Below, one piece after another: positions 28,300 through 36,712 of a DNA stretch of 64,000 bases. The notes under the pieces were generated by a model. It saw only the letters and a list, made by a program, of their open reading frames with translations, ran no database searches and was not told the DNA's origin. Source of the DNA: Pseudomonas sp. TNT3 (lineage in GTDB: Bacteria; Pseudomonadota; Gammaproteobacteria; Pseudomonadales; Pseudomonadaceae); contig NZ_WFGV02000018.1 of assembly GCF_010095445.2 (NCBI RefSeq), forward strand, positions 1-64,000, written 5' to 3'. Position 1 is the first letter of the stretch; each line of letters opens with the position of its first letter. The position numbers and the translations under genes are program-made.

Positions 28300-28502
28300 G
28301 TAGGCCGTAACCGTCTCGCGACTAAACGAAAGGGAGGCGGCTGTGCGCAAGTTAGTCGACCGGTAAAGAACCCAAATCCGGCGCATCCGAAGACGCCTCG
28401 CGCACAGCCACCATCAAGTGCAGGTAGATGCCTGACTGATGACACGTGTGCAACCGTTGGGAACTATCCGGGCGACTAAACCCGATCACTGAAAATCAGT
28501 GA
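28300..28502 (-). promoter_or_regulatory. Structured 5' leader of the DUF6124 gene
   Basis: On the minus strand the 200 bases before the gene hold: a hairpin TCACTG-AAAAT-CAGTGA (28486-28502 region), the decamer GTTTAGTCGC twice (28472-28481 and 28318-28327), and a perfect 10-bp long-range stem GGCTGTGCGC / GCGCACAGCC (28400-28409 with 28339-28348) enclosing smaller hairpins. This is the pattern of a cis-acting RNA. I cannot name an RNA family for it. Whether it is transcribed is inference. Confidence 0.5.
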
Positions 28503-28789
28503 CCCGAACCAAGTTACCGACCCGCCCCAAGGCGCACAAGCCGGCGGATTCTGGCGTACCTGTAGGTATCCGCGCAAGAAACTGTAGCTTTCAAGACGTG
28601 AAGCTGACACCGATTAAACAAGCCCCGCGCGCTCCAGAACACACATGCCCAACTGTGAGCGCGAGCCTGCTGGCGATGAGGCCCGAACAGCCAACTCAAT
28701 CAATCAGGCAAGCCACATAATGCTGACCCACACCCGGATTCATCCTACGTATCAAACGGAAAATTCCTGCCGTCCGCTGCTTGAAAGTT
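28503..28789. other. Gene-free stretch between DUF6124 leader and AraC gene
   Basis: About 290 bases with no convincing coding sequence: short frames on either strand lack ribosome sites and family features. It contains one single REP-like arm (28654-28680) and the likely promoter of the DUF6124 leader on the minus strand. Nothing else recognised. Confidence 0.5.
28654..28680. repeat. Single REP element
   Basis: TGTGAGCGCGAGCCTGCTGG then CGATGAG: one arm of the GAGCCTGCTCGCGATG family, without a partner. Confidence 0.55.
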
Positions 28790-29818
28790 TCAGTCATCAA
28801 CCGCCACCCGATGAGTCTGCCGAAATTCCCCCGGCGGTATCCCGCGACGGCTCTTGAACGTGCGATGAAATGAGCGCGGTTCGGTAAACCCCAAGTACTG
28901 GGCAATGTCCTGAATCGGCAGGGCGCTATTGAGCAGGTAGTGCTCGGCCAGCTCCTGGCGCAAATCATCGAGGATCTGCTGGTACGACGTGCCCGCCTGA
29001 TGCAGCTGGCGTTGCAGCGTGCGAACTGACACGGCGAACTGTTCAGCAACCTGTTCTTTGCGTGGCAGCCCTTCCTTGAGCAACTGGCGCAGGATGCTTT
29101 TGACGCGTTGCTCCAGCGACGCGTCTTCCAGCGTGGCCATCAACCCCTGCGCATGTTCTTCCAGGGTGCGCAGCAATTGCGCATCGGCCTGGCGCAATGG
29201 CAGCTGTAAATAGGGCAACGGCACAATCAGCGCCGAATAGGGCTGCTCGAACAACACGGGGCAGTCGAAGAATTCCTCGTACTGCGCCAGCGTTGTGTCG
29301 TGGGGCTGTGAATGTTCAAGCCAGACAGCAGCCGGAGACAGCTGGGTATCGGCAATCCAGCGCGCATATTGCAGCCACGAACCGAGGACATTCTCCACCA
29401 GGTGCCGGCGGATTCGCGGGCGTTGATGGCGGCACGTCCAGATCAGGTGCACGTGTGGGTCTTGCACTTCGGCGCGGCTGACGCCCATGTCCCCCACCAG
29501 TTTCTCGAACGGCATGATGCGGCTCATGGCGTCGCCCAATGTCGCGCAATTCATGGTGATGTAGCCCAGCACGCTCCAGGAGTTGGGCAATACAAAACGC
29601 GCTGCATTGAGGCCGAACAGCGGGTCATTCGAGTGTTCACAGAAATAATCGAGCAACCGTTCATGGACCTCGCCCGGCAATCGCAGGCTGTTGTCGCTCA
29701 ACTGGTGCGACTGCAACCCGGCGGCCGTCAGCGCAGGCTCAATGGCAACGCCCAGCTGCTCGGCGTAGCGCAGGTACTTGAGCAACGGGGGAACTGAAGT
29801 GAAGCCGAGGGATTGCAT
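28790..29818 (-). CDS. AraC-family regulator (OruR/ArgR-like, Arabinose_bd N-domain)
   Basis: 342 aa. N-terminal ligand domain of the Arabinose_bd/OruR type (PPLLKYLRYAEQLGVAIEPALTAAGL, NSLRLPGEVHERLLDYFCEHSNDPLFGLNAARF), then C-terminal AraC double helix-turn-helix (SVRTLQRQLHQAGTSYQQILDDLR, IQDIAQYLGFTEPRSFHRTFKSRRGIPPGEFR). The ATG at 29818 with AAGGAA upstream is chosen over a longer frame. It is divergent from the FAD enzyme/GlpD-like operon across 209 bp and is the probable activator of that lipid-type locus. Confidence 0.88.
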   Translation of the reverse strand: MQSLGFTSVPPLLKYLRYAEQLGVAIEPALTAAGLQSHQLSDNSLRLPGEVHERLLDYFCEHSNDPLFGLNAARFVLPNSWSVLGYITMNCATLGDAMSRIMPFEKLVGDMGVSRAEVQDPHVHLIWTCRHQRPRIRRHLVENVLGSWLQYARWIADTQLSPAAVWLEHSQPHDTTLAQYEEFFDCPVLFEQPYSALIVPLPYLQLPLRQADAQLLRTLEEHAQGLMATLEDASLEQRVKSILRQLLKEGLPRKEQVAEQFAVSVRTLQRQLHQAGTSYQQILDDLRQELAEHYLLNSALPIQDIAQYLGFTEPRSFHRTFKSRRGIPPGEFRQTHRVAVDD

Positions 29819-30027
29819 GATCGTGTTCCTTTGATCAAGGCCCGCTTGCGCGGATGAATGCCCTGAAAGGTAGTTTGAAACCACAGCTAAAGTAAATGAC
29901 TTAAACCGGCGCGGGTTTGACTCAATTGGCTACTCGAACTGGCCGGATACGACCGTGACACTTTCCAGCGGCTGGCTAGTATGGGGGCCTGAAAGATCAC
30001 TGATAAAAACGATAAAAGGACACACGC

Positions 30028-31623
30028 ATGCGACGCTGGAACGGCTGGGGAGATGCAACCACGGTGGTCGAGCTGCCGGCTCAGGGCGCGGGATTTCTCG
30101 CCGAGCGAGTGGGTGCCGGTCGTGCATTGCCCGATGCAACGCTTGAGGCAGCACTGGCCAGGGTGCCGGTCTCGCGATTGGCGGCGCACGGGCTCTACAG
30201 CGTCGAACCGCATGATCGCCTGCTGCATGCCCGAGGCCAGAGCCTGCCGGACTGGCTGGCGTTGCGCGAAGGAGCACCGGGGATTTATCCCGACGCCGTG
30301 GCGTTCCCTGAAAGTGCCGAACAGATCCGCCAGTTGCTGACACTCGCCGAGACCCGGGACCTGTGCCTGATTCCTTATGGCGGGGGCACGTCGGTGGCCG
30401 GGCACATCAACCCTCCGAGCTCCACGCGGCCCGTGGTTACGGTGTCCCTGGCCCGCATGAATCGCCTGACCGACCTTGATGAGCAGAGCTTGCTGGCCAC
30501 CTTCGGTCCCGGCGCCACTGGCCCGCAAGTGGAAAGTCAGCTACGTGCCCGTGGTTATACCCTGGGGCATTTTCCGCAGTCGTGGGAGCTGTCGACATTA
30601 GGCGGTTGGGTCGCCAGCCGCTCCAGCGGCCAGCAATCGCTGCGCTATGGGCGAATCGAGCAACTCTTTGCCGGTGGCACCCTGGAAACGTTTTCCGGCC
30701 CCCTGGAGATCGCGACGTTCCCGGCCTCGGCTGCCGGTCCCGACATGCGCGAAGTGGTGCTGGGCAGTGAAGGTCGCTTCGGGATCATTTCCGAGGTCAA
30801 GGTGCGGGTCAGTGCGCTGCCCGCCGATGAGCGTTTCTACGGGGTGTTTTTGCCCGACTGGCCGCAGGCGCTGCAGGCGATCCGGCAGTTGGCTCAGGCG
30901 CGCGTTCCGCTGTCGATGCTGCGCCTGTCCAATGCCGTGGAGACCGAAACCCAGCTGGCACTGGCCGGTCACCCACAGCAAATTGCCTGGCTGGAAAAAT
31001 ATTTGGCTCTGCGAGGCGCCGCTGCAGGCAAATGCCTGCTGACGTTCGGCGTGACCGGCAATCGGCGGCAAAATGCGCTGTCCCTCACTCAGGCCCGGCA
31101 GCACCTGAAAGCCTTCGGCGGGGTGTTCACGGGCACCTTGCTGGGCAAGAAGTGGGCGCAAAACCGTTTTCGTTTCCCGTACCTGCGCGAGAACCTGTGG
31201 AACGCCGGCTATGTGGTGGACACCCTGGAAACCGCTACCGACTGGAGCAATGTCGACAACCTGCTGAACCGTATCGAAACCAGCCTGCGCGATGCCCTGG
31301 CCGCTGAAGGCGAGCGTGTGCATGTGTTCACTCACCTGTCCCATGTCTACGGCGAAGGTTCGAGCATCTACACCACTTACGTGTTTCGCCCGGCGGCGGA
31401 TTACCCGGCCACGCTCGCACGTTGGCAGGCGCTCAAACAGGCGGCCAGCCAGACGATCGTCGACAACCACGGCACCATCAGTCACCAGCATGGCGTGGGC
31501 AAGGACCACGCGCCGTATTTGCTGCGGGAGAAGGGTTTTCTGGCGATGGACACGTTGCAGGCCCTGAGCCGGCATTTCGATCCGGCCGGGCGGTTGAACC
31601 CTGGCACGCTGTTGCAGGAGTGA
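30028..31623 (+). CDS. FAD-linked oxidase, alkyldihydroxyacetonephosphate synthase-like
   Basis: 531 aa. N-terminal PCMH-type FAD-binding domain (IPYGGGTSVAGHINPP) and C-terminal FAD-linked oxidase domain. The LGHFPQSWELSTLGGWV / SSGQQSLRYGRIEQL stretch and the C-terminal SHQHGVGKDHAPYL match alkyl-DHAP synthase (AGPS) rather than lactate or glycolate oxidases; AGPS proteins usually read HHHG where this has HQHG. AGPS swaps the acyl chain of acyl-DHAP for a fatty alcohol, making the ether bond. AAAAGGA before the ATG; 4 bp to the next gene. A true ether-lipid role is inferred from family and neighbours, as no DHAP acyltransferase gene is present. Confidence 0.8.
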   Translation: MRRWNGWGDATTVVELPAQGAGFLAERVGAGRALPDATLEAALARVPVSRLAAHGLYSVEPHDRLLHARGQSLPDWLALREGAPGIYPDAVAFPESAEQIRQLLTLAETRDLCLIPYGGGTSVAGHINPPSSTRPVVTVSLARMNRLTDLDEQSLLATFGPGATGPQVESQLRARGYTLGHFPQSWELSTLGGWVASRSSGQQSLRYGRIEQLFAGGTLETFSGPLEIATFPASAAGPDMREVVLGSEGRFGIISEVKVRVSALPADERFYGVFLPDWPQALQAIRQLAQARVPLSMLRLSNAVETETQLALAGHPQQIAWLEKYLALRGAAAGKCLLTFGVTGNRRQNALSLTQARQHLKAFGGVFTGTLLGKKWAQNRFRFPYLRENLWNAGYVVDTLETATDWSNVDNLLNRIETSLRDALAAEGERVHVFTHLSHVYGEGSSIYTTYVFRPAADYPATLARWQALKQAASQTIVDNHGTISHQHGVGKDHAPYLLREKGFLAMDTLQALSRHFDPAGRLNPGTLLQE

Positions 31624-31627
31624 CGGC

Positions 31628-33232
31628 ATGAGCCATGACTGGAATGCCGCGTGGCGACAGCGCGTGCTGCCGACACTGGGGGATGAAACCTGGGACCTGA
31701 TCGTCATCGGCGGTGGCATCAGCGGCGCCGGCATCCTGCGCGAGGCCGCACGCCGTGGCTGGCGTTGCCTGCTGCTGGAACAGCGCGATTTCGCCTGGGG
31801 CACTTCCAGCCGTTCTTCGAAAATGGTCCACGGCGGCTTGCGTTATATCGCCAAGGGGCAGTGGCGCCTGACCCGTGACTCGGTCCATGAACGCCAGCGC
31901 TTGCTCGACGAAGCGCCAGGACTGGTGGAGCCCATGAGTTTCATGATGCCGCATTACCGTGGCGGCTTTCCCGGGCCACGGGTGATGGGCGGTTTGTTGA
32001 CCGTCTACGACGCGCTGGCCGGGCGACGTGACCATCGTTTTCACACTGCGCAACAGCTGCGTTATCTAGCACCGGGTGTGAGGGAAGATGGCCTGTTGGG
32101 CGGCACCTGTTTCGTCGATGCCCTCACCGATGACGCGCGTTTGGTGATGCGTGTCCTGAGCGAGGCCCGGGCCGATGGCGCTACGGTGATTAACGGCCTG
32201 CGGGTGCAGCAGGTTGTACGTGAGGAAGGGCGGGTGTGCGGGGTTCAGGTCGAGGATTGTGAAGGCGGCGGATCGATGCAGCTGCGTTGTCGCGTCTTGG
32301 CTGTGGCGACGGGCGCCTGGGCCGAACGTCTTCGCCCATCCGACGTCCCTCGCCAGTTGCGTCCGTTGCGCGGCAGCCATGTGTTGCTGCCGGGCTGGCG
32401 CTTGCCGGTGGCTCAGGCGTTTACCTTTTTGCACGACAGCGACCGTCGCCCCGTGTTTGTTTTTCCTTGGGAAGGCGCCACGGTGGTGGGCACCACGGAC
32501 CTGGACCATCACGAAGACCTGGACCAGAGCGCGAGCATCAGCGCTGAGGAACTCGACTACCTGCTGGCCGCCTGCACACAACAGTTTCCACAGGCCCAAG
32601 TGATCGCCACCGATGTGCTGTCGACCTGGTCGGGCGTGCGCCCGGTGGTGGGCAGCGCCGCAGGTGAGCGCCAAGGCAAACCCTCGAATGAAACCCGCGA
32701 GCATGTGCTGTGGCAGGAGCCCGGTTGCGTGACGCTGGCCGGTGGCAAGTTGACGACCTTTCGCCCGCAGGCCATCGAAGTGCTCAAGGCGTGCGCGTTG
32801 ATGCTCGAACGACCTTTCGAGGATGACGGCGCACCGGTGTTCGCCGCCGTCCCTGATCTGTTGATTCCGGGGCTCAGTGGCAGCCAGTGGCGACGCCTGG
32901 CCGGGCGTCATGGTCGTGACCTGCCGAGGCTTGCGCGACTCATCGAAGCGTTGGGTCATGACACCGTTGGCGCGACGGACACCTTGTGGGCTGAACTGGC
33001 CTTTGCCTGTGACACAGAGATGATTTTGCACCTGGATGACCTGCTGTTGCGTCGTACCCGCCTGGGCCTTTTGCTGGCCCGAGGCGGCGAAGATTTCATG
33101 CCCGCCATTCGCCACCTCTGCCAGCCCCGGTTGGGCTGGGACGATGAGCGATGGCATCAGGAGGAACAGCGTTACCAGACGTTGTGGCAACGCCATCACG
33201 GCCTGCCCGGCAGCCCGTGGTTGGACGGGTAG
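31628..33232 (+). CDS. Glycerol-3-phosphate dehydrogenase/oxidase (GlpD-like)
   Basis: 534 aa FAD enzyme oxidising glycerol-3-phosphate to DHAP. N-terminal dinucleotide motif VIGGGISGAGILREAARRG, then SSRSSKMVHGGLRYIAKGQWRLTRDSVHERQRL, later VFVFPWEGATVVGTTDLDHHEDL and a C-terminal region with the GlpD helical domain. This is probably a second copy beside the usual glpFKRD locus, in an operon with the AGPS-like gene, where it would make DHAP next to an enzyme that uses a DHAP derivative. The start follows GGAG, 4 bp after the previous stop. Confidence 0.88.
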   Translation: MSHDWNAAWRQRVLPTLGDETWDLIVIGGGISGAGILREAARRGWRCLLLEQRDFAWGTSSRSSKMVHGGLRYIAKGQWRLTRDSVHERQRLLDEAPGLVEPMSFMMPHYRGGFPGPRVMGGLLTVYDALAGRRDHRFHTAQQLRYLAPGVREDGLLGGTCFVDALTDDARLVMRVLSEARADGATVINGLRVQQVVREEGRVCGVQVEDCEGGGSMQLRCRVLAVATGAWAERLRPSDVPRQLRPLRGSHVLLPGWRLPVAQAFTFLHDSDRRPVFVFPWEGATVVGTTDLDHHEDLDQSASISAEELDYLLAACTQQFPQAQVIATDVLSTWSGVRPVVGSAAGERQGKPSNETREHVLWQEPGCVTLAGGKLTTFRPQAIEVLKACALMLERPFEDDGAPVFAAVPDLLIPGLSGSQWRRLAGRHGRDLPRLARLIEALGHDTVGATDTLWAELAFACDTEMILHLDDLLLRRTRLGLLLARGGEDFMPAIRHLCQPRLGWDDERWHQEEQRYQTLWQRHHGLPGSPWLDG

Positions 33233-33258
33233 GAGCATTGCGCCGGTTGAATCTATGT

Positions 33259-33381
33259 CACCTGTAGCAGCTGAGGAGCGAAGCGAGGCTGCGTTCGAGG
33301 ACAACGTCCTCGCCATCCATAATTTGGCGACTGCTTCGCAGCCGAACGCAGCCTCGCTTCGCTCCTCAGCTGCTACAGGTG
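33259..33381. repeat. Long perfect inverted repeat (39-bp arms)
   Basis: The arms begin CACCTGTAGCAGCTGAGGAG and extend to GAGGCTGCGTTCG; the right arm is their exact reverse complement, around a 45-bp centre. Longer and more perfect than the other REP pairs. It lies inside the operon between the GlpD-like and FGGY kinase genes. Confidence 0.9.
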
Positions 33382-33480
33382 CCAGGTCTGTCAGGCGAGT
33401 CAGACAAGTGAGTTGCAACAGCACCTACGCATCAAGCATTTCAGGAACGTGCGTCACCCATGCCCATTGAAGAGAGCTCC

Positions 33481-35049
33481 ATGGATAACCACTCGAACAA
33501 GCGTTACCTGCTGGCCATCGACAATGGAACCCAAAGCGTGCGCGCGTTGCTGTTCGATCTTCAGGGCAATCTGCTGGGCAAAGGCAAGGTCGAGCTGCAA
33601 GCCTATTACTCCACGCAACCCGGCTGGGCTGAACAGGACCCGGATTATTACTGGGCGAAATTGGGGGAGGCGTGCCAGCAGGTGTGGGCGCAAACCGGGA
33701 TCGATCGCACACAGATTGCCGGCGTATCCCTGACCACCCAGCGCGGCACGCTGATCAACGTCGACTCCGAGGGCAAAGCGTTGCGCCCGGCCATCCTGTG
33801 GCTCGACCAACGTCAGACCGAGGTCGAAGGCGGCATCAAAGGCCCTTGGGGCTGGTTGTTTAAATTGGTCGGCGCCCAAGCCACTGTGGATTATTTTCGC
33901 GCCCAGGCCGAGGCTAACTGGATTGCTCGCCACCAGCCTGATGTGTGGGCAGCGACCGACAAATTCCTGCTGCTCTCGGGGTTTCTCACCCATCGATTGT
34001 GCGGACGCTTTGTCGATTCGGTGGGCTGCTGCGTGGGCTATCTGCCTTTCGACTTCAAGCGCTTGCGCTGGGCCGCGCCCTCCGACTGGAAATGGCAGGC
34101 GCTGGCCGTGCGCCCCGAGCAATTGCCTAAACTGCTCAAACCGGGTGAGACCCTGGGCTACATCAGTGCCGAAGCGAGCCGTCACACCGGCATTCCCGAA
34201 GGACTGCCCTTGATTGCCGCCGGTGCCGACAAGGCGTGTGAGGTGTTGGGGGCCGGCGTGGTCGACACCAGCACGGTCTGCCTGTCCTACGGCACCACAG
34301 CCACGATCACCAGCACCCGGTCGCGCTATCTGGAAATCGTCCCGCTGATTCCTCCTTACCCGGCGGCGGTGCCGGATCAATACAACTGCGAGGTGATGAT
34401 CTATCGCGGCTACTGGATGGTCAGTTGGTTCAAGAACGAATTTGGCCTGCGGGAAATGCAGCAGGCCAAAGAGCAGGGCGTGGAACCGGAGCAACTGTTC
34501 GATGCCCTGGTGAACGCCGTGCCGCCGGGTTCCATGGGCCTGATGCTGCAACCCTACTGGTCACCGGGCATCCGCGAGCCGGGTGTGGAAGCCAAAGGCG
34601 CGATGATCGGCTTCGGCGACGTGCATACCCGCGCGCACATTTATCGGGCGATTCTCGAAGGCCTGGCGTATGCCTTGCGTCAGGGCATGGAGAACATCGA
34701 GAAGCGCTCGAAAACTCCCATCAAGTGTTTGCGGATTGCCGGTGGCGGTTCGCAAAGCGATGCGGCCATGCAACTCACGGCAGACATTTTCGGCCTGCCG
34801 GCGGAACGTCCGCATGTCTACGAAGCGTCCGGTCTTGGCGCCGCGATTTGCTGCGCCGTCGGCCTTGGCCTGCACGCCGATTTCCCTTCGGCGATCGCCG
34901 CGATGACCCGGGTCGGCGCGGTCTTCATGCCTCAGCCCGAAGCGCATCAGACCTACGAACGCCTGTACAAGGACGTGTATTTGCGCATGTACCGTCAGCT
35001 TAAACCCCTGTACCAGAGCATCCGGGAAATCACCGGCTATCCCGCCTGA
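33481..35049 (+). CDS. FGGY-family carbohydrate kinase
   Basis: 522 aa. N-terminal phosphate motif [49 protein letters not shown]; second half with [23 protein letters not shown] and the FGGY signature area [25 protein letters not shown]. The sugar or polyol substrate is not clear; next to a GlpD-like dehydrogenase, glycerol or a related triol/tetritol is plausible. The ATG at 33481 has GAGAG upstream, whereas the one at 33460 has none. A 248-bp gap with a long inverted repeat separates it from the upstream gene, so it may also have its own promoter. Confidence 0.87.
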   Translation: MDNHSNKRYLLAIDNGTQSVRALLFDLQGNLLGKGKVELQAYYSTQPGWAEQDPDYYWAKLGEACQQVWAQTGIDRTQIAGVSLTTQRGTLINVDSEGKALRPAILWLDQRQTEVEGGIKGPWGWLFKLVGAQATVDYFRAQAEANWIARHQPDVWAATDKFLLLSGFLTHRLCGRFVDSVGCCVGYLPFDFKRLRWAAPSDWKWQALAVRPEQLPKLLKPGETLGYISAEASRHTGIPEGLPLIAAGADKACEVLGAGVVDTSTVCLSYGTTATITSTRSRYLEIVPLIPPYPAAVPDQYNCEVMIYRGYWMVSWFKNEFGLREMQQAKEQGVEPEQLFDALVNAVPPGSMGLMLQPYWSPGIREPGVEAKGAMIGFGDVHTRAHIYRAILEGLAYALRQGMENIEKRSKTPIKCLRIAGGGSQSDAAMQLTADIFGLPAERPHVYEASGLGAAICCAVGLGLHADFPSAIAAMTRVGAVFMPQPEAHQTYERLYKDVYLRMYRQLKPLYQSIREITGYPA

Positions 35050-35079
35050 AGTACCTGCCTGCACGCATCACCGAATACT

Positions 35080-35201
35080 GTGGGAGCCCATGTGGCGAGG
35101 GAGCTTGCTCCCGCTGGGTCGCGAAGCGGCCCCAAAAGCTTCGCGTCTGCTCCGCAGCCGAGCGGGAGTAAACTCCCTCGCCACATGGGCTTGCTTCCAC
35201 A
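35080..35201. repeat. REP pair (REPIN), GAGGGAGCTTGCTCCC family
   Basis: Arms with GGCGAGGGAGCTTGCTCCCG and an imperfect complement (GGGAGTAAACTCCCTCGCC), extended outward by ATGTGG/CCACAT. It fills much of the 318-bp gap after the kinase gene; the rest of that gap shows nothing recognisable except the upstream region of the next gene. Confidence 0.85.
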
Positions 35202-35367
35202 GGTGATCTGATTGTTTCCATGCATCATCGCCTTCGAAGGAAAGGTGGTTTTTTGCGCCACAGGGCGTGGCGCTATCGGAGAGGTTTTTTGGCGAGATTG
35301 GACAGTGTCAGGGGTGGGGGCGGTTGTTAGGCTCAACCCACTGCACATCCAATAAGAATTAAAAGCG

Positions 35368-36657
35368 ATGAAGCTGACATTTTTCCTGCTACTGCTGTGT
35401 GGAACGGCTCCGGCGGCTTGGGGTTGGTCCAATCACACCGTGGGCAGCTACCTGGCCTTGCAAGACCTGCCCGCTTTGCGCGAAGCACCCCAGGTGGACG
35501 TCGAAACCCTGGAACAGTTTCTCGCTCAGCAATATGGCGCGGTAGCCGAGTTGCTGGAAGAACAGGAGCGCTTCGCCCGTCAGCACTTCGCTCAATACCC
35601 GGCACGCCCCGACAGCCTCAAGCTGCCCGCCGTGCCAGGGGACCATCTGCAACAGGCATTCCTCAACGCCATGCGCATCAACCCGAAGATTCATCTGGCT
35701 ATGGTTATCCAGCCGATGCCGGGCAAGGATTTGCCAGAACGCGAACACTTGAAAGCCGAGCAGGTGATGGTCGAGCAGACCCTCTCGCCCTGGAATCGCC
35801 AGCGTTTTATCCGCGTGGCACACGGCGAAAAAGTATCGGCCCTGGAGGTGCTCGCCAGCGCCGCCGATGAGCCGGATTACGGTCACGACATCAACCTGTT
35901 CAGTGATAACCCCGGTGAGGTCGCCGGGCGGTATGGCTTCGGCCCACAGCCTTTCGGTGATCCGCGTTTTCAATACAGTTCTCAGGCGCCCTTCCACATG
36001 GGCTTTTTCCATGAGAACCCGGTGGTGTACGCCGCCGCCGATTTCCTGCAGCGCAGCTGGCCGGACTGGCGTGCCTACCAGTACATGGGCCTGGCGCGCC
36101 TGGCGTTCGCCACGGGTCATCCGTATTGGGGTTATCGCTTTCTCGGCTGGGGCCTGCACCACATTCAGGACCTGACCCAGCCGTATCACGCCAAACCGCT
36201 GCCAGGCGTAGAGCTCGCCAGCATGCTGTTGATGGAAGGCAAAGCCCTGGCGGGTTTTGACAGCGACAAACACGCGGCCATCGAGCGCGTCGCCACCCGC
36301 CATATGGAAGTGGAAAAGTATCAGTCCGCCTGGCTCCGTCGTTTGCTGCGGGCCGGTCAGGCACACCCGATGCTGGAGGCCTACGTCAATCTCACAGAGG
36401 ACGCCAGTTACCCGCCTTACTCGGTGGATTACTTGCGCGAGGTGGTCAGCGCACAGTCCGCTGAACAGTCCGCTGCGTTTGATGAGGCCATTGGGCAGTG
36501 GCTGGAAACAGCGCCGGTCACCACCGATTTCAGCGCCGGCAATCAGGTCCAGCGCGAAGACTACAACCATCCGGCTCTCAATCAGCAGCTGTTCAGGTTA
36601 CTCGGGCATTTCGGTGCGCACAGCCGGATTTACGTCAGCGCGGGACTGGTGCCGTAG
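35368..36657 (+). CDS. Secreted zinc-dependent phospholipase C / S1-P1 nuclease superfamily protein
   Basis: 429 aa. A signal peptide probably ends at APAA/WGWSNH, which leaves Trp18 as the mature N terminus and His23 six residues in, exactly the W1...H6 zinc-ligand spacing of P1 nuclease. The central motif HHIQDLTQPYH (His264, Asp268, His274) matches the HxxxD-x5-H zinc motif of that family, and His312-Met-Glu-Val-Glu316 gives the HxxxE seen in bacterial phospholipase C. Probably a periplasmic or secreted trinuclear-zinc phosphodiesterase. The lipid-type neighbours favour a phospholipase; a nuclease cannot be excluded. Weak ribosome site. Confidence 0.75.
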   Translation: MKLTFFLLLLCGTAPAAWGWSNHTVGSYLALQDLPALREAPQVDVETLEQFLAQQYGAVAELLEEQERFARQHFAQYPARPDSLKLPAVPGDHLQQAFLNAMRINPKIHLAMVIQPMPGKDLPEREHLKAEQVMVEQTLSPWNRQRFIRVAHGEKVSALEVLASAADEPDYGHDINLFSDNPGEVAGRYGFGPQPFGDPRFQYSSQAPFHMGFFHENPVVYAAADFLQRSWPDWRAYQYMGLARLAFATGHPYWGYRFLGWGLHHIQDLTQPYHAKPLPGVELASMLLMEGKALAGFDSDKHAAIERVATRHMEVEKYQSAWLRRLLRAGQAHPMLEAYVNLTEDASYPPYSVDYLREVVSAQSAEQSAAFDEAIGQWLETAPVTTDFSAGNQVQREDYNHPALNQQLFRLLGHFGAHSRIYVSAGLVP

Positions 36658-36712
36658 TCGTTGCGGCGTCGCTGTCCAGGCAAACAAAAACAAGATCAGG
36701 GAAGGGAGAAAG

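Noticed and set aside
28499..28720. 73-aa plus-strand and 61-aa minus-strand frames in the gap before the AraC gene
   Set aside because: No ribosome site and one overlaps a REP element; no recognisable sequence.
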